This document shows, in pieces, positions 1 through 8,073 of a stretch of 13,515 bases of DNA; the stretch's first letter is position 1, and each line of letters begins with the position of its first letter. This DNA comes from Bremia lactucae (Eukaryota > Oomycota > Peronosporomycetes > Peronosporales > Peronosporaceae). The translations under genes and the position numbers were made by a program. The stretch covers positions 3,330,356 through 3,343,870 of the forward strand of contig NC_090618.1 in NCBI RefSeq assembly GCF_004359215.1. The letters run 5' to 3'. The notes under the pieces were generated by a model. It was not told where the DNA came from, did not search any database, and saw nothing but the letters and a program-made list of their open reading frames with translations.

Positions 1-195
1 GGATGACGCTGGGCGTCATCCCTCCTAATGTGAATGCACCCATGTGCATCACATACACAAGGGTTGGTCACAAATGTGCACCACACCCGAGTGTTGGGTC
101 TAATTACTATTATTTAGTAATTGATCATCCCCTTAAGTACACCTAATGCACTTAACGGGGACTGTGTAACATTAGGGCAACTTCAGCCCGTCACA
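1..195 (-). repeat. Partial LTR, Gypsy family 1
   Basis: On the minus strand this starts at 195 with TGTGACGGGC and runs off the left window edge. It closely matches the first ~190 bases of the LTRs at 3492-4026 (minus) and 10294-10825 (plus), and more distantly 6147-6679. It contains both hairpins shared by the family: a perfect GGATGACG/CGTCATCC stem at 1-21, and a TTAAGTACA-type stem near 130-160. It lies 95 bp beyond the helicase stop codon. Because only one end is visible, I cannot tell a solo LTR from the 5' end of a full element. Confidence 0.85.
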
Positions 196-290
196 GTTGC
201 GGTGTGCCTGCAGTTGTGAAATAACCCTGGATATGTCAGTACGATGTTGAACTTTCATTATTGCATATTTAAGTTTTTAGTAAGCTTGTA

Positions 291-1034
291 TCAAAGATTC
301 TCCATGTAAGTTTTACCGCCATCGCTCATATCATCAATATTCCCATCCTCATTGGAGTACTCCTCGTCATTGTAGTTTACATTCCGACAAACTATTCGAT
401 ATCGATGTATGTTAGGATTGTCATAATCTTCGCGTAACTTGATGCCCCGCATAGCCTGTCTGCCAAGTCTATCTGAGACTATCAGACTCTTCGACATTAC
501 ACTTAGGAGTGAGATTAACTTCTCATACTCCATCAACCCTGCGTATGCAACTGCAGTCGTAGCTGCACAAGAATCTTCGAATGTCTCTAGATTGTCGAGC
601 ATGACTCCTCTGGTGCTTCGAGCTGTGGTTGAGCCAAAGATCGTCAGTAGAGCATCACGCGGGCTCACAACCATAGAGTCCAGCGACATACGAATGTAAA
701 TGCAGTCTGCAATGAACCTCGAACGTTCTTCATCACTAAAGCGCGTGGGTGGCGGAGTGGCATTGAGAGGAATAGGCTTCATCTTCATAGCCAGTGTTCT
801 ACGTACAAACCACTTGCTCCTTAATCTCCAATCCTCTTTCCAAATATCATTGCTCGCCATAATTGCAGTACAGCTCAGAGTTACATCTCCGACCGCGGAT
901 GCGAACATATCTCCACCTGTGATAACCTTCCAAAATTTATTGTTGAGTTGACCGTGTCTAAGATTCACATTACCAGCGACAATGAAACGTGAGCTCGCAG
1001 CTCTAGACACATCTTCAGCTGTCTCTTTCATAGA
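291..1034 (-). pseudogene. D5-like SF3 helicase, C-terminal half (split by SINE)
   Basis: This is the C-terminal half of a superfamily 3 (SF3), D5-like ATP-dependent helicase, a class that unwinds DNA during replication in large DNA viruses and related mobile elements. Visible in order are the Walker B region (RFIVAGNVN), the conserved KVITGGD segment, motif C ending in Asn (TAIMASND), and an arginine pair (FVRR) fitting the arginine finger. The C-terminal tail is acidic and rich in Asn, Asp and Tyr, ending MENL before a TGA at 291-293. The acidic residue usually expected in Walker B appears to be Asn (AGNVN), which could mean lost ATPase activity. The open frame continues to an ATG near 1076, but those first ~14 codons lie inside the SINE and are not native. 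The native part begins in the 13-bp target duplication at 1022-1034. The Walker A half lies at 1302-2106. The SF3 call is firm; a viral rather than element origin is inference. Confidence 0.8.
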
Positions 1035-1301
1035 GAGATTCAATTTTGACGAAGTTCCCTTATTGGAACCCCGCACCCCTCATTACACTATGGGGAATTT
1101 CGGCTACAGGGCCTCCTCCCACCCAACTATCACACACCTTCGGTGCGGGTTGGCAGGGCGGCCATCCATTGGATGGTTGCTCGTCTGCTTTTTAGCCTAT
1201 CTCCGGCGATGTGTCATCGTACCGCCCTCCGCGGGTATCGATCCACGTACCTCCCGGTCCCAGTTCCAGTGCTTAACCACTCGGCCACTGAGGTCGGTTC
1301 A
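1035..1301 (-). mobile_element. tRNA-derived SINE inserted in the helicase gene
   Basis: This is a 267-bp non-coding insertion bounded by a perfect 13-bp duplication, TCTCTTTCATAGA, at 1022-1034 and 1302-1314. On the minus strand its head is tRNA-like: a near-canonical A box (TGGCCGAGTGG) inside a serine/leucine-type D arm, and a B box (GGATCGATACC) 32 bp downstream. The T-arm and acceptor pairing are poor, so it is not a working tRNA gene. The rest is an unrelated GC-rich body, with a short AATTGAATCTC end and no long poly-A. SINEs are moved by LINE-encoded reverse transcriptase, which explains the duplication. It separates the Walker A and Walker B halves of the helicase. Confidence 0.88.
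1234..1287 (-). promoter_or_regulatory. RNA polymerase III internal promoter (A and B boxes) of the SINE
   Basis: The A box lies at 1277-1287 (TGGCCGAGTGG on the minus strand) and fits the tRNA consensus. The B box lies at 1234-1244 (GGATCGATACC) and differs from GGTTCGANNCC at one position. The 32-bp gap between them is typical of a tRNA-like type 2 promoter. Confidence 0.75.
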
Positions 1302-2106
1302 TCTCTTTCATAGAACACACGTAGTCATGGGTCAGTGAACAACATGTCCCTTCCAATACTGACTGCAAGACAGAGATTGTTGTCGTCTTTCCATCTCGAC
1401 CTTCACCATACAAGAATGCAATGCGAGGCTCATGTACGGGATCTATCAAGCCATTTCCTATGATCCACATTAAACTGAGAAGGGTCTCTGTCTCAAATAC
1501 ACTCGAGAGAACAGTCTGCACTAGACTAGGCGCATTGTGCGTAGTAAGACCTGGAATCACGCGTGTGCTCAAGGGCGCGAAGCAAAATCCGCTGATACGT
1601 TGAGTCTGCGCATTATCTTCACTTGGAATCAAACCTTGCATCTTTTCGAAGCATAACACATCCTGATTCATTGTAACCTTGACCCGCCACGTGCTTATGC
1701 AAACACTTCTGACCATGTTCCCAATTTCAAGTGCGATTGTCGCTGCAAAGTCAAAGTACGATGATACAGCTTGTTGAAAATTAACTGTTACGTTCTTTAT
1801 ACCTAAGAGATCACAGACATACATGGAAGCTATCCTTCCACGTGCATGATGCCATGACATTGTAGGCGCAACAAATACGAACAAAGAGCCGCCGTACTTG
1901 ACGATGTGATGCTTATTCACACACATGTCCTTAATGAACCTATGTCTATCGTCTAGGAAGTGATCAAACTGGTCGCTGGGAAAGTTGTCTCGTCGTGCGC
2001 CTTTCCATGTGGACACAGCGTGCAGTGCATCACTGACACTCTTGCGATGGTACTGATGCTTTTGCTGCTGCAGGAATCGTGCATGGAGAAGATTAAAGTT
2101 ATTCAT
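1302..2106 (-). pseudogene. D5-like SF3 helicase, N-terminal half with Walker A
   Basis: This half starts at the ATG at 2104-2106 (MNNFNLLHARF) and runs about 268 codons to the SINE; translation then reads into the SINE and stops near 1273. The segment RISGFCFAPLSTRVIPGL and the following LMWIIGNGLIDP fit the D5_N region that precedes the ATPase core. FLYGEGRDGKTTT is a clear Walker A loop (GxxxxGKT). The target duplication is in register with the C-terminal half, so before the SINE arrived the two parts formed one gene of roughly 515 codons. That is shorter than typical viral D5 proteins, which also carry a primase domain, so the N-terminus may be lost. In the same frame upstream a TAA lies 9 bases before the ATG, with open codons beyond it up to the solo LTR, so the true start is uncertain. 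Confidence 0.82.
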
Positions 2107-2164
2107 GTTAGTTCCTTAAGTGCTTAAAAGATCAATGATGGAATATGAGAGCCTGCTCAACAAC

Positions 2165-2612
2165 TGTAACGGGGGGGTGTCATTACATGAAATTAACACT
2201 TAAGGTTGTTAATTAATATATTATCTAAAAGGTAAAGAATATTTGGAGAATATTACTTTATATAGTAATGCTCGGAAATCTTATCCATAATAGCCGTTAT
2301 ATATATTTATCTCGCAGACTAATCAGCTGTAGGAGTAATTAAAGAGAGAGTTATAGATACAATAGAGATAAGAATTCGTTAACATGTTTAATATTAGATT
2401 ATAATTAAGTTAGCATTTACAGATACAAAGAAGGAGAAACTTAATTATATTAATACAGTTTTCATTTAACCATCTTCAAGGTAGTTGTCTTGAGGAGTAG
2501 TCTTCCTCTGCACGTACTAGTGTTTGTCAAGTGACGTAAGGCACCACTCGCAACTGAAGCAGTGCGAAGTGGACTTGTACTGAAGCAGTACAAGTCGTAA
2601 TGCCCCATTACA
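2165..2612 (+). repeat. Solo LTR, Gypsy family 2, with 5-bp target duplication
   Basis: The 448-bp LTR starts TGTAACGGGG and ends CCCCATTACA. It is flanked by ACAAC at 2160-2164 and 2613-2617, the 5-bp duplication expected of LTR-element integration. It aligns along its length with the LTRs at 7040-8364, 8417-8845 and 10052-10293. No internal element sequence is attached, so it is a solo LTR left by recombination. A TATA-like run (TTATATATATTTATC) near 2296-2310 is a candidate U3 promoter. An ACTTGTACTG/CAGTACAAGT hairpin lies near its 3' end. Confidence 0.9.
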
Positions 2613-2685
2613 ACAACGGCTGGTGTCCAGTTTGGGTTGGCATTGAAAATGACTCAAACTTACTAGATCAATACTTCAGTGGAGG

Positions 2686-3162
2686 ATGCAAGACGAACCA
2701 AGATTACTGAAGATCAAACTTGGCGAGGGGACGCTTCGTCTTTATCACTACCATTCATTCACATCTCCAGATATCTTGCACATGGAACCCTTACTTAAGG
2801 GTACATCGATTGATTTAGAACCCGCATTGTTAGTCTATCCCACCTTTAACTCTGATCAGTATTTCTTATGTGCTGCGTCCATCTGTGGCTACGCAGCATA
2901 CTTAAGGCCAGGTTACGATCACTCGAGAACCATCGAAGATACGACTGTTATGCGAGAAACTGGACTCGACCGTGAACAGACCACGTGGTGCAGAGATGGT
3001 GCCTTTCCTTTGCCTACTGATACTCTTGTTTCCGCTGCAATACCGCGGCTAAAAGCCAGTTGCCAATCGCGTGCGCTGCAGTTCCATCGAATTTGGACGG
3101 GTCCATCCGAATGGGCCTCGGCTGATGCGGCCAAGCAGAGAGCATCTCAACAGTCCTGTTGA
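2686..3162 (+). CDS. Unidentified ORF, 3' end replaced by Gypsy sequence
   Basis: An ATG at 2686 (MQDEPRLLKIKL) opens a 158-codon frame. Only the first ~119 codons, to about 3042, are unique sequence. The rest reads the Gypsy copy A gag on the wrong strand, so the native C-terminus is lost. The frame is also open upstream to a TGA near 2652. I recognise no family. The unique part has ordinary protein-like composition, with several Cys and aromatic residues (FLCAASICGYAAYLRPGY) and no signal peptide or transmembrane run. It points away from the helicase. Leaving out the solo LTR between them, the two starts were only about 125 bp apart, which suggests a compact divergent pair. It could be a chance ORF; the lack of stops over ~390 bp is the only positive evidence. 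Confidence 0.35.
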   Translation: MQDEPRLLKIKLGEGTLRLYHYHSFTSPDILHMEPLLKGTSIDLEPALLVYPTFNSDQYFLCAASICGYAAYLRPGYDHSRTIEDTTVMRETGLDREQTTWCRDGAFPLPTDTLVSAAIPRLKASCQSRALQFHRIWTGPSEWASADAAKQRASQQSC

Positions 3163-3364
3163 GAGCCTCGCTCCGAGCCTGCTCATGCCTCAGCTCATCT
3201 TGAGTCTGAGTGACGGACTCCGCCGCAGCATGGCCTCGTTCCTCGGACGCGGCCTTCCGCTGTCCGAGCACGAATGCCTCAAACTGCTCCAACTGAGCAA
3301 CATGATGCTCAGGAGGACTACCCAGGAGCCTGGCCAGGGCTTGTTAACCAAGTCCCTGCGTCAT
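3043..3364 (-). pseudogene. gag: Truncated Gypsy gag (copy A)
   Basis: Gag is the nucleocapsid-forming structural protein of the retrotransposon. The frame begins at the ATG at 3362-3364 (MTQGLG), meets a TAA at 3344-3346, and then reads through a coiled, charged region (MEQFEAF or equivalent onward; many Glu, Arg and Gln) to the conserved PIRMDPSKFDG before the break at 3043. Copy B has the same TAA at the same codon. Differences from copy B over this stretch are few, including Trp for Arg in MLSAWPHQ and Ser for Pro in MDPSKFDG. Confidence 0.8.
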
Positions 3365-3491
3365 AAGCTCTGCTACCTCTCGATGATGTTTGGAGAGGTG
3401 GGGAAAATGAGCCCAATCAATATTAAGGCTCATTATCACGTACACACGCAAAGAGAAGCGGGTCGTGGAAAGGATTTCTATTGCTGCCAAG

Positions 3492-4026
3492 TGTAGGCGG
3501 GCACGTCGAAATGCGGCCACGCTCTACTTAGACACACACCCTAGCACATCGAGGAAGCGGTTTAACCAGCTTCTCTTGCGTGTAGTGAGGTAGTTGTGGT
3601 GGGCGCGTGAGCGTCCTCACCCAAGGCACTAAGTACTCTGGTTAAGTGTCCTCACGGGAGCAGTAATCCATCTCCTCGTGCGCACTTATCAAGAAGGAAG
3701 TAGCTTTCAGACCGATTTATATTTAGTCGTATTGAATATAAATACGTATTTTTGCCAATTGAAACGTCATCTCTATAGATAAAACCTAATATTTATTGCG
3801 AGCGTATCTTTCTAGATACCAAGCGTAACGGATGACGCTAGCCGTCATCCCTCCTAATGTGAATGCACCCACGTGCATCACATACACAAGGATTGGTCAC
3901 AAATGTGCACCACACCCGAGTGCTGGGTCTAATTACTATAATGTAGTAGTTGACCATCCCTTTAAGTACAATAAGTGTACTTAACGGGGACTGTGTGTAA
4001 CATTAGGGCAACTTAAGCCCATTCCA
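3492..4026 (-). repeat. 5' LTR of Gypsy copy A
   Basis: This 535-bp LTR starts TGGAATGGGC at 4026 and ends GCCCGCCTACA at 3492. It is the inverted counterpart of 10294-10825. It is followed on the minus strand by CTTGGCAGCA, the same likely primer-binding site as in copy B. It holds a perfect GGATGACG/CGTCATCC hairpin at 3831-3851 and the TTAAGTACA/TGTACTTAA hairpin near 3963-3983. Confidence 0.88.
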
Positions 4027-4035
4027 TGTCGGAGG

Positions 4036-5340
4036 ATCAAGAGGTACGTACAGGCATACATATACATAGCGACCATTCTCACCCTTGACGTAGATGGACT
4101 GATTTGCCCCGCAACTTCGAAACCCTATCTGTAGAAATGCAGCATCAATCGTAATGTTCCATGATGGGAAAATGTATATCGGCTTTCCGCTTGCTTGTCA
4201 TGTTACCGGTGTTGGCAGTACCGTACGGTACACCCATGTATAGTCGTTCCATTAGATTACTATTCAAAAAATACAGTGTCTGCATCCAGCTGTTCAGTCA
4301 AATTTCCATTCGTGACCACCACCGACGGCATAACTTGAATGAAGTTTGCCATGAGCTACTAAATATTATATATTTCGAAAACTTAACTTCCGCTGAAATC
4401 TTTCGCAACGATTTGGCTTTGTATCGCACCACCTATCCGTGCTCGTTGCGTTTTTTGGCGAACACTTATCTGTATCCGATTAGTCGGACTTTCTATATTT
4501 ACAAGACAAACATTAATAAACAGTGTCCGACTGAGCTTTCAGCTCATAGCATTCACTAATTTATTGGCGCCACCGCTATTCATGATATGTCGACGGTGCG
4601 TCATCTGCATCGCCAACACTTATCGCGTAGACCAGTTCAGCTTCTATGTTGGCTATACCCATCAGCACGAGTTAGTTTGAATGACGGGCGGAAAGAAGTT
4701 ATCGTCATTGTCAGGATAATCGTCGCTATCCATATTCAAGGCATAACCAAGCTGGTTGCCTTTTTGCCCTGAACACCATGGCGTCATTTGCTGTCAACTC
4801 TTGCACCGAAAGCTTTGTCGTCAATTCTCTTTAAAACTCATGTTGATCTTCTTGCAGTTCAACGTCATTTAATGGGTCCTCTATGTTCATCCTCCGCAGG
4901 TGACTGCTACTCTAGTCCAGACTGATCCACTTCGTCGATATAATTGATCACGTTTATGTTTTTAGTGTTCTCCGTCATCGATATATTGTAGATGTTGTTC
5001 AGCTCGCGTTCGTCGAGCTTTACTGACCTTGACACCCTGACCAAATTCAGCTCCTGATCAAACACGAGATGACCCTTCGTGTTCTACCCATAGCAAAAAA
5101 ACACATACACTTTGAGATCTTTGGCTCCAGCTTGGTGCAATCAATGTCGTCAATATGAGCATACCTCATCGATACAAACACTCGTTTGTGATCCAGCCGA
5201 GATTTCTTCTTGAATCTTACTTGTACGGAGTCGCGTCAGTGTGCGACCTGTTTTCTGTCCGCTCCACCAAGATTAATGCCGTGCTAATCGCCTTTGCCGC
5301 AAGTAATTTCCCCTAAGCCTTTAAAGAACTATATAATCCA
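4036..5340 (-). pseudogene. Decayed Ty1/Copia polyprotein remnant (integrase end to RT)
   Basis: Read right to left on the minus strand, pieces of a Copia pol appear in the right order but in shifting frames. Near 5235-5310 is an integrase C-terminal segment (AKAISTALILVERTENRS), then LDHKRVFVSMRYAH near 5155-5205. A linker follows at about 4910-5085 (NTKGHLVFDQELNLVRVSR). The start of RT lies near 4405-4465 (VFAKKRNEHG, a stop, VVRYKAK), then QLDADTVF and LNSNLMERLYMGVPYGT near 4220-4300, then QSIYVKGENGRYVYVCLYV near 4045-4100. The RT is lost exactly before the catalytic Asp pair that normally follows this last motif. Many stops and at least four frameshifts make it non-functional. Open frames on the plus strand here, such as 4161-4559, are shadows. 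Confidence 0.82.
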
Positions 5341-6130
5341 TAATGATTAAATGTATCTAGAGTAGCGCGCTCTATTAGCGACGCACTCGTTCCATCCGAA
5401 TAATGCCATTCGGATGAAGGTGGCATCGAGGTATGTCACCATTCACATAGCCACGTTCAATGCGACTACCGACTGAACACGCTCACTTGCGGTCGGCGGA
5501 GCTTTACGCTCACGAACTTCTGCGTCAGACCTACCTGAAATAATGGCCCGAACGACAGGTGTTGTAATTTTACCCAACAGAGAAGCAGCTGCGCCTTTAC
5601 GGCCAGCTCTCTCACTATTGGTCGCTGCGCTAGCTACGCAGACTACGAGACAGTTGATTTAATGGCGTAAGGCAAGTTGGCCTTCGCAACGTTGGGAGTC
5701 TCCATATTAGGAGCAATGGGTGAAGTTTGGATGGGCAACAAAGCGCCATTATCTTCCTCATTAGCTCACTGCGCTTATCATTACTATGAGGTGATTACAG
5801 TGGTGTCGACTCATTGTTTTGTCAGCAATGAGCGACGAATCTACATCCTCACTGTGAAAATGGGATCGATCTGTAAGCCTAGTTAGCCCAACAGCAGCAG
5901 TATCTGTCGGCTTTGCAACTAAGACACCAGACAACGGCTGCGTTTTATCGGTTGTGTGTCTTTGTAGACGACCCATCAGCTTTGCCGTTTTTAGATGGCA
6001 TGTCAGGGCTGTGTATGTATACACACTGGTTGCCGAGAGTGGTTGAAAGGGATTCAAAAGCGGCACGAAAAACAGCTCGCTATCCCTTCTCCTCCCGTTG
6101 ACGATTTAATAAAATGTAAAATTCGTTATT
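5341..6130 (-). other. Unassigned degenerate stretch, possibly old minus-strand coding
   Basis: No family is recognised. Minus-strand reading gives several protein-like pieces in different frames: MPSKNGKADGSSTKT near 5960-6002, QPLSGVLVAKPTDTAAVG near 5890-5945, and a run near 5460-5640 that includes GRKGAAASLLGKITTPVVRA. These could be a gag-like or host reading frame broken by frameshifts, but chance cannot be excluded. A 9-bp perfect inverted repeat lies at 5393-5416. The stretch lies between the Copia remnant and the diverged LTR at 6147. Confidence 0.3.
5393..5416. repeat. Short inverted repeat (hairpin)
   Basis: CATCCGAAT and ATTCGGATG form a perfect 9-bp stem around a 6-base loop. 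There is no T-run beside it and its role is unknown. Confidence 0.5.
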
Positions 6131-6146
6131 GAGGAGGGGGAGGTAG
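6131..6146 (+). other. Polypurine tract next to LTR
   Basis: GAGGAGGGGGAGGTAG lies directly against the TGTAACGGGC start of the LTR at 6147. A polypurine tract primes plus-strand DNA synthesis and sits just before a 3' LTR, so this suggests the LTR is a 3' LTR whose element lay to the left. No matching Gypsy pol is recognisable there. Confidence 0.6.
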
Positions 6147-6679
6147 TGTAACGGGCTAAATTATTTTCATGATACACGAACCCATTAAGTACACTTTGTG
6201 TACTTAACGGAATGGTGAATTACTTTATGTAAAGTATTTATACCTGCCACTTGGATATGGTGCATAAAATGACCCAACCTTGTGTATGTGATGCACATAG
6301 GTGCATTCACATTAAAAGCGAAGACGGCTAGCGTCATCCGTAAGCTGAGGTATTCAGATAATACGCTCGCCACGTAGGGATGCAATTTAAATTACACAGA
6401 GATGGCATCTATGGATTGGTTAAATAAATTTATGTTTAATTCGATTAAATAAAATCAGCCTTAAAATCACTTCCTTGTTAAACAAGTGCGCACGTGAAGC
6501 CGGATTATTGCTTCCGTGACGACACTTGTAGTAAGGTTCTTAGTTCGTTAGATTAGGTCACCTAGGCGCCCACCCACAATCTCACTGTACGTGAGAGAAG
6601 ACAATTAAACCACTTGCTCAATTTACCTGAAGGTTTGTGCGTAAGTAGACCGTGGCTGCTGTAGTAGCGCCCGCCTGAA
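6147..6679 (+). repeat. Diverged LTR, Gypsy family 1
   Basis: At 533 bp it matches the family-1 LTRs end to end (TGTAACGGGC ... GCCCGCCTGAA) but with many substitutions, so it is an older copy or a subfamily. The first hairpin is kept, with its stem extended (TTAAGTACAC/GTGTACTTAA). The second is weaker (GAAGACG/CGTCATCC). The flanks GGTAG and ATCGC do not match, so there is no target duplication. Confidence 0.8.
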
Positions 6680-7039
6680 ATCGCTTGGACAAAGTCACTC
6701 ATTTTACTGCTTTTGTCTCGACCTAAGGATGCTACTGCACTCGATGCAGACAATGCTGTGATGTGCTTGAAAATTGCAGCGCCAACTTTGACAATATCTA
6801 TGTGCCTAAACTCCACCCACTATCGATCTTTATCGTTTAAAAATGCCGTTTTAATCGGCGTGCCGAATTTGTTTCTGCTTTAAGCGAAACTCGATCACCT
6901 AGTATATTCAAAAAATTGTTTGTGGTCGCTTGAAATGTGCTTGTGGTGTAAATTTATCCTGCCCGCAATCAATAAATAGCAATGTGCCCTTATTGGAAGA
7001 ATACGAAAATGTCAAGTCGCGGGTCAAGTGGTAGTTCAT
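6680..7039. other. Unassigned stretch between two LTRs
   Basis: No recognisable gene. The minus strand gives two short open runs, MNYHLTRDLTF onward from 7039 and MEFRHIDIVKVGAAIF onward from 6816, separated by stops. Neither resembles a family I know. Part of the second frame continues into the LTR at 6679 and is therefore not native there. Confidence 0.3.
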
Positions 7040-7431
7040 TGTAACGGGGTGTATCGTTACACGAGATTAACACTTAAAGGTTGTTAACTTATATTACCTA
7101 AAGGGTAGATTATATCTGAGAATATAACTTTACATAGTAATGTTCAGAAAAGCTTATCCATTGGTATATATAGGCTATTATATTTACTTGCTCCGCGGTC
7201 CAGTCAGCGCTGGACGCGTGCAAAGAGAGAGAGACAAGACTTTATTACATGTTTGTAGTAGTATATAATTAAGTTAGTATAAAATAGATTTAAACAGAAA
7301 ACCTTAAATATGGTAAATACAGTTTACTTTTAACCCTCTTCCTGTCGTACTAATTCAAACCCATACTTAGAAGAGCAAATTAAAAAAAAATTCTAACAGA
7401 CTCTACTGAAGTTGCTTATATCTTTGGCAGT

Positions 7432-7509
7432 TCAATCAATATACGCACGTCCCAACTTTCTGATATCGATGCCATGGTTTCACTCTCAAAAGCCAAGCGG
7501 TTAGCTTAA
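7432..7509 (+). pseudogene. Probable GNAT acetyltransferase N-terminal fragment
   Basis: The plus strand reads INIRTSQLSDIDAMVSLSKA followed by KRLA and a TAA. This resembles the first ~25 residues of bacterial GNAT-family N-acetyltransferases, which use acetyl-CoA and begin with a similar IR...DID.MV.LS..KR pattern. It ends where the oppositely oriented lgt fragment begins. With so few residues the family call is tentative. Confidence 0.45.
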
Positions 7510-7510
7510 G

Positions 7511-7690
7511 AGCAAAATATTTTATGTTATTTTTCCTTGCGAATATAATAGACACAATAATAAAACCAAGTATTCCACCATGAAACGCCATACCACCTTC
7601 GTACGTTTTCAAAATTTCAATACGATTTGAAAAATACTTTACTGGATCATAAAATATGACGTATCCAATTAAAATATTTGCTCTTTTAGT
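7511..7690 (-). pseudogene. lgt: Fragment of lgt, prolipoprotein diacylglyceryl transferase
   Basis: Lgt is a bacterial inner-membrane enzyme that moves diacylglycerol from phosphatidylglycerol to the Cys of prolipoproteins. The minus strand reads GYVIFYDPVKYFSN, then EILKTYEGGMAFHGGILG, then a hydrophobic stretch FIIVSIIFARKNNIKYFALK. This corresponds to the central conserved part of Lgt, including the GGM(A/S)FHGG signature with its conserved His. Only about 55 of the ~260 residues usual for the family are present. Sequence upstream (IDTITNTKRAN) and downstream does not continue the protein, so both ends are broken. Bacterial origin is well supported; the donor group is inferred from AT-richness only. 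Confidence 0.75.
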
Positions 7691-7704
7691 ATTTGTTATA
7701 GTAT

Positions 7705-7848
7705 CTATATTAATTTTCTTCGGATAATAAAACTTGCTAACAAGATAAATAAAGGCATTAATAAAAAACGATATATATATTCTTTTCTACTTGCACGTAC
7801 TTTAATTTTAAACCAATTTGATAAAAATAATTTATGTAAACTATTCAT
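7705..7848 (-). pseudogene. Start of a DUF805-like membrane protein
   Basis: From the ATG at 7846-7848 the minus strand reads MNSLHKLFLSNWFKIKVRAS, then RKEYIYRFLL followed by a hydrophobic helix (PLFILLASFII), and ends at a TAG at 7705. The (G/V)RASRKEY segment followed by a membrane span is the hallmark of the DUF805 (YhaH-like) bacterial inner-membrane family, whose members are usually over 100 residues. Its ATG overlaps the stop of the upstream ORF, an arrangement typical of bacterial operons, so these two pieces were probably neighbours in the donor. Confidence 0.5.
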
Positions 7849-8057
7849 TACAAAATTCTGTTTCTCCATAACGCATAATTCGTTTTTCAATACGGCTTGC
7901 CCTAAACCTGAAGTCCAACTCCAATATACGAATCTTAGCGATTTCTTCCGTAACTTTTACAGCTGGCAAAATTCCAGGCTTAACTGCATGGATCTCTATT
8001 TGTTTGTCTCAAATTATTTTTCGCAAACGTTTATAGAAAGCTGGATATTCTATAAGT
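7841..8057 (-). pseudogene. C-terminal fragment of an unrecognised bacterial-type ORF
   Basis: A minus-strand frame reads LIEYPAFYKRLRKII, a TGA, then DKQIEIHAVKPGILPAVKVT, then a basic, helix-like run ending MRYGETEFCNE and a TAG at 7841. I cannot name the family. Apart from the single TGA it is open for about 70 codons, and its stop overlaps the ATG of the DUF805-like fragment. On its upstream side it meets the rlmE fragment without a gap. Confidence 0.4.
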
Positions 8058-8073
8058 GATTTGAAAAAAGTCT

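Larger units (their letters stand above)
3043..4026 (-). mobile_element. Gypsy family 1, copy A: 5' LTR, leader and truncated gag
   Basis: On the minus strand this carries an intact LTR (4026 to 3492), a leader, and the first ~107 codons of gag, then stops abruptly near 3043. It is nearly identical, in inverted orientation, to the start of copy B at 10294-11274. Upstream of its LTR, at 4027 onward, lies the decayed Copia remnant, so it appears to have landed in older repeat sequence. Everything downstream of the gag fragment has been lost by deletion or rearrangement. Confidence 0.88.

Noticed and set aside
439..951. Two plus-strand ORFs (439-699 and 700-951)
   Set aside because: Both lie opposite the helicase frame and have no recognisable motifs.
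1205..1297. A possible tRNA-Ser/Leu gene on the minus strand
   Set aside because: The D arm and A/B boxes are good, but the T stem and acceptor stem do not pair, and the sequence is the head of a 267-bp element with a 13-bp target duplication. It is a SINE.
2165..2612. First taken as a Copia LTR
   Set aside because: The same LTR family at 8417-10293 encloses a Ty3/Gypsy gag, so it was reassigned to Gypsy family 2.
4161..4559. 132-codon plus-strand ORF
   Set aside because: The minus strand carries Copia RT motifs through this stretch, so this is a shadow.
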